Origin: Pseudomonadota bacterium | GTDB lineage: Bacteria; Desulfobacterota; Desulfovibrionia; Desulfovibrionales; Desulfovibrionaceae | Length of the DNA: 64,000 nucleotides | Assembly (NCBI GenBank): GCA_018822105.1 | Contig: JAHJLB010000018.1 | Location: 16,548-80,547, forward strand | Reading direction: 5' to 3' | The notes under the pieces: generated by a model | What the model was told of the DNA's origin: nothing | The model's input: only the letters and a program-made list of their open reading frames with translations | Database searches by the model: none | Made by a program: the position numbers and the translations under genes | Part shown: piece after piece, positions 13,431-22,508 of the stretch | Layout of the letters: the number at the start of each line of letters is the position of its first letter | How positions within the stretch are numbered: position 1 is the stretch's first letter

Positions 13431-14387
13431 ATGCAGTGGAAGCATAAGGACCTGCTCGATGTCTCCCAGCTTTCGGCGGACGAGGTGCGCCACGTCCTGG
13501 CCACCGCCGCCTATTTCCGGGAGATCAACAGCCGCCCGGTGAAAAAGGTGCCAACCCTGAAGGGCCGCAGCGTGGTGCTCTTTTTCGCCGAGCCCAGCAC
13601 CCGCACCAAGACCAGTTTCGACATGGCCGGCAAGCGCCTCTCTGCGGACACCTTCGCCCTGGCCAAGAGCGGCTCCAGCCTGAGCAAGGGCGAGACCCTG
13701 AAGGACACGGCGCTGACCCTGCAGGCCATGAACCCCGACGGCATCGTCATCCGCCACGGCTCCAGCGGCGCGGCGCAGTTTCTGGCCGAGCGTCTGGAGT
13801 GCAGCGTCATCAACGCCGGCGACGGCCGCCACGCCCACCCCACCCAGGCCCTGCTGGACGCGCTGACCCTCTCGCGCCGCTGGAAGGGCGAGTTTTCAGG
13901 CAAGACCGTGCTCATCCTGGGCGACATCGCCCACAGCCGCGTGGCCCGCTCCAATGTCCTGCTGCTGACCATGCTCGGCGCCAACGTGCGCCTGTGCGCC
14001 CCCAGGACGCTTTTGCCCCCGCGCCCGGACACCTGGCCCGTGGCGGTGTATTCCGAGCTGCCCCAGGCCGTGCAGGGCGTGGATGCGGTCATGTGCCTGC
14101 GCCTGCAGCTGGAGCGCCAGCAGGCGGGCCTGCTGCCCGGCCTGCGCGAGTATGCGCGCACCTTCGGCCTCTCGCCCCGGCACATGGCCCTGGCCGCGCC
14201 AGGGGCCTGCGTGCTGCATCCCGGGCCCATCAACCGGGGCGTGGAGATCGACTCCGCCCTGGCCGACTCGGCCGAGAGCCTGATCCTGGAACAGGTGGAG
14301 AACGGCGTGGCCGTGCGCATGGCCCTGCTCTACCTGTACCTGACCCGAAAATCCCCGGACGCCGCGCAAAGCGGCATCCCGGCATAG
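13431..14387 (+). CDS. pyrB: Aspartate carbamoyltransferase catalytic subunit
   Basis: Second step of pyrimidine synthesis: carbamoyl phosphate plus aspartate gives carbamoyl aspartate. About 318 residues. The carbamoyl-phosphate loop [10 protein letters not shown], the SSLSKGET loop, [10 protein letters not shown] and HPGPINRG are all present. ATG 13431 is chosen because GAGAGGAAGGA lies just upstream and the protein then begins like its family. An in-frame ATG at 13362, overlapping the previous stop as ATGA, would add 23 residues. No regulatory subunit gene pyrI is adjacent. pyrC follows after 9 bp. Confidence 0.94.
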   Translation: MQWKHKDLLDVSQLSADEVRHVLATAAYFREINSRPVKKVPTLKGRSVVLFFAEPSTRTKTSFDMAGKRLSADTFALAKSGSSLSKGETLKDTALTLQAMNPDGIVIRHGSSGAAQFLAERLECSVINAGDGRHAHPTQALLDALTLSRRWKGEFSGKTVLILGDIAHSRVARSNVLLLTMLGANVRLCAPRTLLPPRPDTWPVAVYSELPQAVQGVDAVMCLRLQLERQQAGLLPGLREYARTFGLSPRHMALAAPGACVLHPGPINRGVEIDSALADSAESLILEQVENGVAVRMALLYLYLTRKSPDAAQSGIPA

Positions 14388-14396
14388 GAGCACGCC

Positions 14397-15752
14397 ATGC
14401 CCGATGACAACAACAGACCACAACAGGGGCGAAAACTCGACCTCGCTGTGCGCAGCGCGCTCTGGCTCGGCTCCCTGAAGGGCAGGCGCGACGAGCAGCC
14501 CAAGGGCCAGCTGGTGGACGTGCTGGTGGCCAAGGGGCGCATCGTGGCCCTGGTCCCGGCGGGCAGCCTGGAGGTGCGCGCCGCGCGCGAGGTCGACGCC
14601 CGGGGCTTCCTGCTTTTGCCGAGCCTCACCGATGTCCATGTGCACCTGCGCGAGCCCGGCCAGGAATACAAGGAGGACATCGCCTCCGGCCTGCGCGCCG
14701 CCGCCTTCGGCGGGTTCGGGAACATCATGTGCATGGCCAACACCAGGCCCGTGAACGACACGGCCAGCGTCACCGAATTCATGCTGGAGCAGGCCCGGGC
14801 GAGCTGGCCCGGCGGCCCCCGCCTGTTCCCCATCGGCGCCCTGACCAAGGGCTTGCAGGGCCAGGAGCTGGCCCCCCTGTCCGAGCTCAGGGACGCCGGC
14901 TGCAAGGCCTTTTCCAACGATGGCCGGCCCATGGAGAGCACCGAGCTTCTGCGCCGGGCCATGGAGTACAGCCAGGACCTGAAGCGGGTGGTCATCGACC
15001 ATTGCGAGGACCCCTGGCTGGCCCCGGCTGCGGGCGTCAACGAGGGCGAGGTCTCCAGCCGCCTCGGCCTCACCGGCCAGCCGGACATCGCCGAGGCCAT
15101 CCAGGCCGCCCGGGACGTGCTCCTGGCCGAATACCTGGGGGCGCCCGTCCACCTGGCGCACATCTCCTGCGCCAAGAGCGTGGCCGTCATCCGGGCGGCC
15201 AAGGAGCGCGGGGTGGACGTCACCGCCGAGACCTGCCCGCACTATCTGACCCTCACCGAGGACGAGGTGGCGGGCTACAGCGCCAACGCCAAGGTCAACC
15301 CGCCCCTCAGGCCCAGGGCCGACGTGGAGGCCCTGCTGGAGGCCCTGGCCGATGGCACCATCGACATGCTGGCCACGGACCATGCGCCCCACGCCGCTCA
15401 TGAGAAGGACGTGGAGTTTGACGCCGCGCCCTGCGGCATCTCCGGCCTGGACACGGCCCTGGCCGTGACCTGGGAGCTGGTGCGCACGGAGAAATTGTCC
15501 TTTGTGGCCTTTGTTCGCGCCTGGACCACGGCCCCCTGCTCGCGCTTCGGCCTGCCGCTGAACGGCTTCGCCCCGGGCGACCCGGCGGACTTTGTGCTGT
15601 TCGACCAGGAGGCCCATTGGGTGGTGGGGCCGCAGACCATGCGCTCCAAGGGCAAGAACACCCCGCTCCTGGGCCGGACCCTGCGGGGGCTGGTCAGGGC
15701 CCATTTCCTTGCGGGCAAATCCGTGCTAGACAAGGACACGGCGGAGGCATAG
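14397..15752 (+). CDS. pyrC: Dihydroorotase
   Basis: Zinc amidohydrolase closing carbamoyl aspartate to dihydroorotate, 451 residues. The metal-binding DVHVHLREPGQEYKED near residue 80 is the dihydroorotase signature; HLAHISCAKS supplies a later ligand, and ATDHAPHAAHEKD carries the catalytic Asp with the substrate loop. Class I (longer, multifunctional-type) dihydroorotase by length. The first 20 residues are variable and include a polar stretch. It lies directly behind pyrB, and the pair probably forms a pyrimidine operon with the upstream amidohydrolase and the downstream HD protein. Confidence 0.94.
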   Translation: MPDDNNRPQQGRKLDLAVRSALWLGSLKGRRDEQPKGQLVDVLVAKGRIVALVPAGSLEVRAAREVDARGFLLLPSLTDVHVHLREPGQEYKEDIASGLRAAAFGGFGNIMCMANTRPVNDTASVTEFMLEQARASWPGGPRLFPIGALTKGLQGQELAPLSELRDAGCKAFSNDGRPMESTELLRRAMEYSQDLKRVVIDHCEDPWLAPAAGVNEGEVSSRLGLTGQPDIAEAIQAARDVLLAEYLGAPVHLAHISCAKSVAVIRAAKERGVDVTAETCPHYLTLTEDEVAGYSANAKVNPPLRPRADVEALLEALADGTIDMLATDHAPHAAHEKDVEFDAAPCGISGLDTALAVTWELVRTEKLSFVAFVRAWTTAPCSRFGLPLNGFAPGDPADFVLFDQEAHWVVGPQTMRSKGKNTPLLGRTLRGLVRAHFLAGKSVLDKDTAEA

Positions 15753-15810
15753 CCCCGCCAGGCGTTACGAACCACCGGCCCCGCCCTGCGGAGCCTCATG
15801 CGGAGGAGCA

Positions 15811-17157
15811 ATGAGCCAGCCTTTCAAGGACGCCGTGAGCCTGTGCAAGACCATCATGCGCAACGGCTACGACGCCTACGTCATCAACGCCCGTCTGCAG
15901 AAGACCGTTTTGTCCGAGACCGAGACCGGCGCCGTGCAGGCCATGGACATCAGCACGGAGCTGGACTTTGACGGCCTGAAGCGGCAGTTCCCGAACCTGG
16001 AGCCCAGCAGCGAGCCGGGCTCCACGGGGCTCATCCGCCAGGGCAGCGTGACCTTCTATTTCCATCCGGCCGCCGTGGAGGACGGGTCGCACCCCGAGGA
16101 ATGCGTGGCCCGGCTCACCCCGCGCCTGCTCAAGGTGCTGGAGCAGAAGGGCGAGATTCCGCTCTCCGCCGCCTGCCCCTACCTGCCCAGCCCCCAGGAG
16201 CAGGACAAGGGCCTGGCCGGCTTTGACGAGGGCGTGGTGCGCATCAAGGGCTTCCCGGACCAGGTGCTCAAGCAGGACTACCTGCTGGCCGTGCGGGCCA
16301 TGCGCTTCTCCGTCAACTACCACCTGCCCATGGAGCCCAACACCTGGATGGCCATCATCCGGGGCGCGCGCCGCGTGCTGGACTACTGCCCCGTGGCCGA
16401 CATCATGGACGAGTGGCGCAAGGTGGAGGCCGAGAACCTCTGGAAGTTCGTGCAGCTTCTGTTCGAGTGCCAGATCCTGCACGGCCTGCTGCCGGAGATC
16501 GCCGCTCTGTCCCGGGTCAAGCAGATCAAGAACCCGGAGGAAGGCGAGGAGACCGTCTTCGCCCACACCCTGGAGGTCATGCGGCACTACCCCGAGGTGC
16601 TGCCCTATGACTGGTACGGCACCATGGCCTGCATGTTCCACGATGTGGGCAAGCTGTACACCGCCGAGTTCTCCGACGGGCAGTGGAGCTTCCTCCAGCA
16701 CCACCGCGTGGGCGCCAAGGTCACGCGGAAGATGCTCAACCGCCTGCACTTCCCGCCCGAGGACATCGACCTGGTCTGCACCCTGGTGCGCGACCACATG
16801 CGCCCGCATTTCATGCTCACGGACAAGGGCATGCGCCGGCTGAAGGCCATCGACGAGTACCCGCGCATCCTGGAGATGGTCCGCGCGGACATCAAGGCCA
16901 GGAACGGCTCCTACCGCGAGTTCAACCACAACCTGAAGATGCTCGAGCGCGGCGACACGCCCGAGGAGTCCCTCGAGCCGCTGCTCAATGGCCGGGACAT
17001 CATGCAGACCACGGGGCTCAATCCCGGCCCCACGGTGGGCATCATCCGCGATGCGCTGCTGAAGGCCCAGATCAAGGGCGACGTGCTGAGCCTGGACGAC
17101 GCCAAGGCCTTTGTGAAGCGCTACGCCCAGGAAGAGCGGCTCGTCGGTTCAGAGTAG
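15811..17157 (+). CDS. HD-domain protein with degenerate tRNA-nucleotidyltransferase head
   Basis: 448 residues, related to the CCA-adding/poly(A) polymerase superfamily with a C-terminal HD domain. The family helix VVRIKGFPDQVLKQDYLL, followed by AVRAMRF, aligns with the neck region of CCA enzymes, and MFHDVGK is an intact HD phosphohydrolase motif followed by HHRVGAK and VRDHMRPH. At the N-terminus, where active enzymes carry GG, RD and DxD motifs, the protein reads GYDAYVINARLQK and MDISTELD, so the catalytic acidic pair is incomplete. I infer phosphohydrolase activity without nucleotide transfer. It follows pyrC by 58 bp. Ribosome site GGAGG at short spacing. Confidence 0.75.
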   Translation: MSQPFKDAVSLCKTIMRNGYDAYVINARLQKTVLSETETGAVQAMDISTELDFDGLKRQFPNLEPSSEPGSTGLIRQGSVTFYFHPAAVEDGSHPEECVARLTPRLLKVLEQKGEIPLSAACPYLPSPQEQDKGLAGFDEGVVRIKGFPDQVLKQDYLLAVRAMRFSVNYHLPMEPNTWMAIIRGARRVLDYCPVADIMDEWRKVEAENLWKFVQLLFECQILHGLLPEIAALSRVKQIKNPEEGEETVFAHTLEVMRHYPEVLPYDWYGTMACMFHDVGKLYTAEFSDGQWSFLQHHRVGAKVTRKMLNRLHFPPEDIDLVCTLVRDHMRPHFMLTDKGMRRLKAIDEYPRILEMVRADIKARNGSYREFNHNLKMLERGDTPEESLEPLLNGRDIMQTTGLNPGPTVGIIRDALLKAQIKGDVLSLDDAKAFVKRYAQEERLVGSE

Positions 17158-17267
17158 CGCCGCCGCCCTCGCTGTTCCAAACAAGCCGCAAGCCGCGCAT
17201 AGTCAAGGGTCATCAGGCCGCGCAAGCAAATAGCCCTACAAGCCGCGCAAGCCCAGGCCGAACCAAG

Positions 17268-17381
17268 CCGAAAGGGCAGTTCCAGGAGAAACCTGGAGCT
17301 GCCCTTTCGGTGCTCTGGGGGGGAGCCCCCCTGGGCGGGTCCAGGGGCGGAGCCCCTTGGCCGCCGGAGGCTCTCTTCCCT
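17268..17381 (-). repeat. Composite three-hairpin element at the trmI 3' end
   Basis: It has three successive inverted repeats: 17268-17310 with arms CCGAAAGGGCAG / CTGCCCTTTCGG plus an inner CCAGG/CCTGG stem; 17316-17331 with GGGGGG / CCCCCC; and 17341-17360 with CCAGGGGC / GCCCCTTGG, followed by the conserved GCCGCCGGAGGC. The same order recurs at 32487-32590, and parts recur near 1571, 5202 and 26287. It lies just beyond the minus-strand stop of trmI and also closes the plus-strand HD gene, so it probably terminates transcription. Confidence 0.6.
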
Positions 17382-17385
17382 GTTC

Positions 17386-18273
17386 CTATTCCGTGGCCTC
17401 GGGATCGTGCTCGGCGTCCTGGGCGCCGTCGCCCTCGCCGGTTTCCGGGCCCAGGTCCGGGTCGGTCTCGCTCAGGGCCACCTTGGCCGGGCGGGTGAAG
17501 GGCTCGGGATTCTCCATGCAGCGGGCGAAGACGAGAAAGCCCGTGTGGGCCACCATGCGGTCTTCGGGCCGCAGGCGGTCGGGCACGATCTTGTAGCGCC
17601 GCACCAGGATCTCCAGGGCCTCGATCTCGGTGAAGGGCCCCTGCTCCAGGCCGCGGATGAGGTCGCTGACCTGGTTGCAGGTGGGCAGCAGAAACCCGCA
17701 GGTGGCGCCCGGGGTCACGGCGGGCGGGATGTGCCGCAGGCAGTCCTGGGGTTCGCGCACGTCCAGGAACAGGGCGTCGGCCCCGGTGTGCATGAACCCG
17801 GTCTGCTCGATGTCGCAGAGGTGCTGCTCCACGCGGTGCGTCAGGCCCACGCGGGCCAGGTTTTTCTTGGCCACCTCGTAGAACTCCGGGCGGCGCTCGT
17901 GGGTGTAGACCTTGCCGGTGTCGCCCACGTAGGTGGCCAGGGCCAGGGTCAGGCCGCCGGAGCCGGTGCCGGCCTCGATGATGTGCGAGCCGGGGGTGAC
18001 GCCCAGCTTGAGCAGCACGTAGCCGATCTCCTTGGGGTACATGATCTGGGTCTGCCGCTTGACGCCCTTGATGAGTTCGTACACCGTGGGCTTGAGGATG
18101 CGGTAGGGGTGGCCCAGGTGCGAGCGCACGATGCCGCCGAACCCGGCCTCGGCGACGTCGGACATGAGGATGCGCCCGTCGTGGGTGTGGATTTCCTTGG
18201 CCAGGTCCAGGGCGTGCGTGTAGCGCTTGCCCTTGGGGCTGATGACCAGAACGAGTTGTCCGGCTTCGATCAT
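17386..18273 (-). CDS. trmI: tRNA (adenine-N1)-methyltransferase, TrmI family
   Basis: SAM-dependent enzyme making m1A58 in the T-loop of tRNA, 295 residues. A small N-terminal beta-barrel domain (about residues 1-75) precedes a Rossmann methyltransferase with EAGTGSGGLTLALA as motif I, then TGKVYTHERRPEF and ADALFLDVREPQD. The acidic C-terminal tail (rich in D/E, from about residue 270) is unusual but low in information. The start at 18273 has GGAGGAA upstream. It is convergent with the HD protein gene and divergent from the radical SAM gene. Confidence 0.88.
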   Translation of the reverse strand: MIEAGQLVLVISPKGKRYTHALDLAKEIHTHDGRILMSDVAEAGFGGIVRSHLGHPYRILKPTVYELIKGVKRQTQIMYPKEIGYVLLKLGVTPGSHIIEAGTGSGGLTLALATYVGDTGKVYTHERRPEFYEVAKKNLARVGLTHRVEQHLCDIEQTGFMHTGADALFLDVREPQDCLRHIPPAVTPGATCGFLLPTCNQVSDLIRGLEQGPFTEIEALEILVRRYKIVPDRLRPEDRMVAHTGFLVFARCMENPEPFTRPAKVALSETDPDLGPETGEGDGAQDAEHDPEATE

Positions 18274-18378
18274 TTGGGTTCCTCCGAAGGCGGGGGGCCT
18301 TGTGTCGGCTTGGCCTACCGGGCCGAGGGCCCGGCGTCAAGGGCCGCTTGGCGGCGTTCGCGGGAGGGGGCGGCTTTG

Positions 18379-19404
18379 GTGCAGGCGGAGTCCTACCGAT
18401 ATGTCTTCGGACCGGTCATGTCCGGCCGGCTGGGCCGCTCCCTGGGGCTGGACCTGCTGGGGTCGCGCGTCTGCTCCATGAACTGCGTGTACTGCGAATC
18501 CGGCCGGCTGGAGCGCCTGACCCTGGAGCGCAAGCCTTACGTGCCCGCGGCGGTGCTCCTGGCCGAGCTTGCGGCCTGGGAGGCCGCGCGCAGGGCCGCT
18601 GGTGAGCCCCTGCCGGAGGTGGTCAGCCTGGGCGGCCTGGGCGAGCCCACCCTGAACAGCCACATGCCGGCGATCATCGCAGGGGTGCGCCGAATCCTGC
18701 CCGGGGTTCCCGTGGCCGTGCTCACCAACGCCAGCCTCATGACCGATGCGCGGGTGCGCGCGGAACTGGCCGGGGCGGACATCATCCTGCCCAGCCTGGA
18801 CTCCCTCGTGCCCGAGGAGTTTGCGCGGGTGAACCGGGCCCATCCGGGGCTCGACCCCAAGGACGTTGCGGAGGGCATCCTGCGCTTCCGCGCAGAAGCC
18901 GGGGCCTGCCGGAAGGACAGCCAGGCAAGGCCCACCAGGGTCTTCCTGGAGATCCTGCTGGTGGCCGGCATCAACGACTCCGAGCGGAACCTGGAGCTTT
19001 TGGCGGCGTTCTGCAACCGTCTGCAAGCGGACCGCGTGGACGTGACGACCCTGTCGCGGCCGGGCAGCGAGCCGGCGGCCCGGGCCGTGGACCAGGCGGT
19101 GCTGGCCCGCTGGAGCGCCCGGCTGGGGGGCCAGGCAGGGGTCGGTGCGGCCTGTCCGGCCCCAAGGGTTGCAGAGCGCGCGAAAAATGGGCACATACAG
19201 GGCGGGGACATGCTCCCAGGCGAGATCCGCTCACGCATCCTGGCCTCGCTGGCGCGCAGACCGCAGACGGGCGCGCAGCTGGCGGAGGCCCTGCTGGCGG
19301 ACAAGGGCGCGGTGGCGGCCGCTTTGGCGGAGCTGCTGGACGCTGGCCGAATTTCTCTGCGCCGGCAGGGCGGGCAGGACTACTACCAGCCCCGGACCGG
19401 ATAG
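18379..19404 (+). CDS. Radical SAM protein with C-terminal winged-helix domain (COG0731-like)
   Basis: About 341 residues from GTG 18379, which has GGGAGGGGG eight bases upstream. The cysteine motif CSMNCVYC (CxxxCxxC) binds the 4Fe-4S cluster; SLGGLGEPTLN is the GGE-like SAM-binding segment. This resembles the wyosine-synthetase-like radical SAM family often found in anaerobes. After the barrel, residues about 275-341 look like a small winged-helix domain (EIRSRILASLARRPQTGAQL). The substrate is unknown. It is divergent from trmI, with a spacer of about 105 bp. Confidence 0.78.
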   Translation: MQAESYRYVFGPVMSGRLGRSLGLDLLGSRVCSMNCVYCESGRLERLTLERKPYVPAAVLLAELAAWEAARRAAGEPLPEVVSLGGLGEPTLNSHMPAIIAGVRRILPGVPVAVLTNASLMTDARVRAELAGADIILPSLDSLVPEEFARVNRAHPGLDPKDVAEGILRFRAEAGACRKDSQARPTRVFLEILLVAGINDSERNLELLAAFCNRLQADRVDVTTLSRPGSEPAARAVDQAVLARWSARLGGQAGVGAACPAPRVAERAKNGHIQGGDMLPGEIRSRILASLARRPQTGAQLAEALLADKGAVAAALAELLDAGRISLRRQGGQDYYQPRTG

Positions 19405-19479
19405 CCGCTGCCACGGCCCCACCGCAATGTGCGGATGGCACAATTTTCTTCACAATTTTCTAGCTTTCGAGGTTCATGC

Positions 19480-21381
19480 ATGGACGATTCCCAACACAGG
19501 CAGGCCCCGCCCCAGGCGGGCGCCGCAGACGCCGCAGGCACCGGCCCCGACACCCAGCACGCCGACTCCCAGCATCCGGACGGCAAGCCCAAGCGCTCGC
19601 GCGGCCGGCGCGGGGGGCGCGGACGCGGACGCGGGCGGGCCAAGACCGACCCTTCCGCCCAGACTCCAGCCACGCCCATGGAGGGCTCGCCCGAGGCGGC
19701 CGGCCAGGCCGGAGCCGCCAGCGCATTGGCCCATCCGGCCCCGGCCGAGGCCCAGCCGGCCGCAGCGCCCAAGGCCAGAAGCCGCGGTCGCGGTCGCGGC
19801 GGCAAGCCTTCCGAGGACCAGGCGGCCCAGGACGCGCCCTTGCCCCAGGCGGCCAAGCAGCCCCGAGCGCCCAAGGTTTCGAAGGAGGCCAAGGAGCCCA
19901 AGGAAGGCGCGGAATCCAAGAAGAAGCACAACAAGAAGATGTTCATCGGCGTGCTGCCGGGCGAGCTGGTGGAGGTGGTGCTCACCGAGGAGTCCGCCGT
20001 CCAGGAGTATTTCGTGGAGATGCTGCACCAGGCCAAGACCAAGGGCAACATCTACAAGGGCTACATCCACAACATCGACGCCGCCCTCCAGGCCGCCTTC
20101 ATCAACTACGGCGCGGAGCGCAACGGCTTTCTGCAGATCGACGAGGTGCACCCGGAATACTACCAGGGCTCCTATCCGCTGAAGAAGGGCGCGCGCTACC
20201 CGCTCATCCAGAAGGTGCTCAAGCCCGGCCAGGAGATCCTGGTCCAGGCGGTGAAGGAGCCCACGGGCAAGAAGGGCGCCTTTGTCACCAGCTACCTGTC
20301 CTTGCCCGGCCGCTATTTCGTCTACACCCTGGGCCGCGACCAGCAGGGCGTCAGCCGCAAGATCGAGGACGAGAAGGAGCGCGAGCGCCTCAAGAGCTGC
20401 ATCGACCAGATCGGTCCGCCCGAGGGCGTGGGCCTCATCGTGCGCACGGCGGGCATCGGCCGGGCCAAGACCGAATTGGTGCGCGACTACAAGTTTCTGC
20501 ACCGGCTCTGGGGCGAGATCAAGAAGAAGGCCCAGACCGAGAAACCCCCGGCCCTGGTCTACAAGGAGCTGGAGCTGGCTGTGCGCGCCGCGCGCGACTA
20601 CCTGACCCCGGACGTGAGCGAGGTCTGGGTGGACGACCCGGAGACCTTTGAGCAGATCAGGGACTACGTGGCCCTGGCCTTCCCCAAGAGCCCGAACATG
20701 GTCAAGCTGCACTCCGACCACGACAAGACCATGTGGGAGCGCTTCGGGCTCACCCGGCAGGTGGAGCAGATCTATTCCCGCGAGGTCACCCTGCCTTCCG
20801 GCGGCCGCCTGGTCTTCGACCACACCGAGGCCCTGACCAGCGTGGACATCAACTCCGGCAAGATCGGCGGCGAGCAGAGCTTCGCCAAGATGGCCCAGAA
20901 GACGAACATGGAGGCCGCCGAGGAGATCGTGCGCCAGCTGAAGCTGCGCGACATCGGCGGACAGATCGTCATCGACTTCATCGAGATGAAGGATCCCAAG
21001 CACTGCCGCGACGTGGAGAAGGTGGTCAAGCAGGCCATGAAGAACGACCGCGCGCGCACGGACGTGTCCAACATCTCGCCCTTCGGCCTCATGGAGCTGG
21101 TGCGCCAGCGCCTGGGCTCCTCGGCCATCTCCGTGTCCACCGAGCCCTGCCCCTGCTGCGGCGGCACGGGCATCCGCCGCAACCTGGAGTGGCAGGCCCT
21201 GCAGGCCATGAAGACCATCCACCGCCTGCTCCGGCGTCCCGGCTGCCCCAACCCGCTCCAGATGCCCCTGGGCCAGGAACTGGCCATCTACATGCTGAAC
21301 AACAAGCGCGAGCTCTTGACCGAGATGGGCGCGCGCGTGGACAAGCGCGTGGAGATCGTGGTGGACACCAAGCTGGCCTAG
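19480..21381 (+). CDS. rng: Ribonuclease E/G family endoribonuclease
   Basis: 633 residues. The N-terminal ~160 residues are low-complexity, Pro/Ala/Gln rich with Arg-Gly clusters (RGRRGGRGRGRGR), probably an RNA-binding disordered arm; E. coli RNase G lacks such an arm. The conserved core starts at KKMFIGVLPGELVEVVL, with the S1 RNA-binding domain and then the catalytic region DHTEALTSVDINSGK and VIDFIEM, whose Asp residues bind magnesium. CPCCGGTG is the zinc link for dimerisation. Length and C-terminus fit RNase G-like enzymes with an added N-arm. ATG 19480 has GAGG eight bases upstream. Confidence 0.93.
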   Translation: MDDSQHRQAPPQAGAADAAGTGPDTQHADSQHPDGKPKRSRGRRGGRGRGRGRAKTDPSAQTPATPMEGSPEAAGQAGAASALAHPAPAEAQPAAAPKARSRGRGRGGKPSEDQAAQDAPLPQAAKQPRAPKVSKEAKEPKEGAESKKKHNKKMFIGVLPGELVEVVLTEESAVQEYFVEMLHQAKTKGNIYKGYIHNIDAALQAAFINYGAERNGFLQIDEVHPEYYQGSYPLKKGARYPLIQKVLKPGQEILVQAVKEPTGKKGAFVTSYLSLPGRYFVYTLGRDQQGVSRKIEDEKERERLKSCIDQIGPPEGVGLIVRTAGIGRAKTELVRDYKFLHRLWGEIKKKAQTEKPPALVYKELELAVRAARDYLTPDVSEVWVDDPETFEQIRDYVALAFPKSPNMVKLHSDHDKTMWERFGLTRQVEQIYSREVTLPSGGRLVFDHTEALTSVDINSGKIGGEQSFAKMAQKTNMEAAEEIVRQLKLRDIGGQIVIDFIEMKDPKHCRDVEKVVKQAMKNDRARTDVSNISPFGLMELVRQRLGSSAISVSTEPCPCCGGTGIRRNLEWQALQAMKTIHRLLRRPGCPNPLQMPLGQELAIYMLNNKRELLTEMGARVDKRVEIVVDTKLA

Positions 21382-21470
21382 GGCTCATAGCCGTCTGCCC
21401 CCGTCCGGCCCGGGCGGTGGCAGGGGGCTGCGGATTCCGCAACAGACCGCAACAAGCACGGTTTTCCCAC

Positions 21471-22085
21471 ATGCAGCCAGCCAACGCCGTCCTCCTGCAC
21501 GCCTGCTGCGGCCCGTGCAGCATCATGCCCGTGCTGCGCCTGCGCGAGCTGGGCTTTGCCCCCACCCTGTATTTCCACAACCCGAACATCCATCCCTTGA
21601 GCGAGTACCTGCGCCGCCGCCAGGGCGTGCTGGACGTGGCCAGGCGCCTGGACGCGCCCGTGCTCCTGGCCGACTCCCCGGCCGACGGCGGCGATCCCCT
21701 GGCCGCGCATCCGCGCCCCTGGCTCGAGGCCATGGCCGCCCTGGGCGAGGGCATGACCGACATGGCCCGGCGCTGCCCGCTGTGCTACGAGCTGCGGCTC
21801 AAGCCCACCGCCCGCTTCGCCCGCGGCCTGGGCTTCGCCCGGTTCAGCACCTCGCTTCTGTACAGCCGCTACCAGAACCACCAGGCCATCCTGGACGCCG
21901 GCGCGCGCCACGCCGGACCGGACCTGGCCTTCCTGGGCGAGGACTTCCGGCCCTGGCTGCTCGATGGTGTGCGCCTGTCCAAGGAGTGGGGCATCTACCG
22001 CCAGCAGTACTGCGGCTGCCTGCTGGGCGAATACGACCGCTACAAGCGCGAGCTTGACGAGGCGCGGGCTCCCGGAACCTCCTGA
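21471..22085 (+). CDS. queH: Epoxyqueuosine reductase QueH (DUF208)
   Basis: 204 residues. It reduces epoxyqueuosine to queuosine in tRNA, non-orthologous to QueG. The family cysteines are all present: HACCGPCS near the start, ARRCPLCYELRL in the middle and QQYCGCL near the end, which together bind an iron-sulfur cluster and a metal. YFHNPNIHPLSEY matches the family. A second queuosine gene, queA, is at 54025. The start has no strong Shine-Dalgarno, but the frame opens well there. A possible terminator follows at 22184. Confidence 0.88.
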   Translation: MQPANAVLLHACCGPCSIMPVLRLRELGFAPTLYFHNPNIHPLSEYLRRRQGVLDVARRLDAPVLLADSPADGGDPLAAHPRPWLEAMAALGEGMTDMARRCPLCYELRLKPTARFARGLGFARFSTSLLYSRYQNHQAILDAGARHAGPDLAFLGEDFRPWLLDGVRLSKEWGIYRQQYCGCLLGEYDRYKRELDEARAPGTS

Positions 22086-22440
22086 GGCCACCCGCAAAAT
22101 GCTTGCTCCATGTATTGGCTTGCGCCGCGTGCCAAGGTCTTCCCCTGGCCCGCGGTTCGTTCCGGCCTGCCCGTCTTGGGTGTGGGCGTCCACGCCCGGT
22201 TTTCGGCAGGCTGCGCGCTAGGCAGGCCCAGGCGGACGCGGTCTCGCTCCCTTGTTGCGCCTGCAACAAGCACGGCAGGTTCAAAATTTCTGCGGGGAAC
22301 GTGAGGGCCACCAACACTCCTGGGCGCACTCCGCCTCTAGTGAGGCCTGTGGCAGAGCGCCAATCACGATACAGAATCACACCCCAGCAACAGGCGCTGG
22401 GAACAGTGTGCATCGGACGGGCGTAGTGACTGCTTACGAA
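22086..22440. other. Intergenic region after queH
   Basis: No convincing gene. It contains a terminator-like hairpin at 22184-22197 (GGGCGT/ACGCCC followed by GGTTTT), and a perfect 8-bp inverted repeat at 22251-22270 (CTTGTTGC/GCAACAAG) of unknown role. The short open frames here have low-quality composition and overlap each other on both strands. Confidence 0.5.
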
Positions 22441-22468
22441 TTGACAGACCCCATTTATTTGTTACATT
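22441..22468 (+). promoter_or_regulatory. Sigma-70 promoter for the V4R-GGDEF pair
   Basis: Consensus TTGACA (22441-22446) is followed after 16 bp by TACATT (22463-22468). The region is locally AT-rich, and the ribosome site TGGAGG (22495-22500) and start codon follow within about 40 bp. Confidence 0.65.
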
Positions 22469-22508
22469 TTATGTGCTGGGAAAGGTGCTTTTTCTGGAGG
22501 GTTAGGCG

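Noticed and set aside
22103..22426. Short frame in the queH-V4R spacer
   Set aside because: Cys/Arg/Gly-rich translation typical of non-coding GC-rich DNA, spanning a terminator-like hairpin and an inverted repeat.
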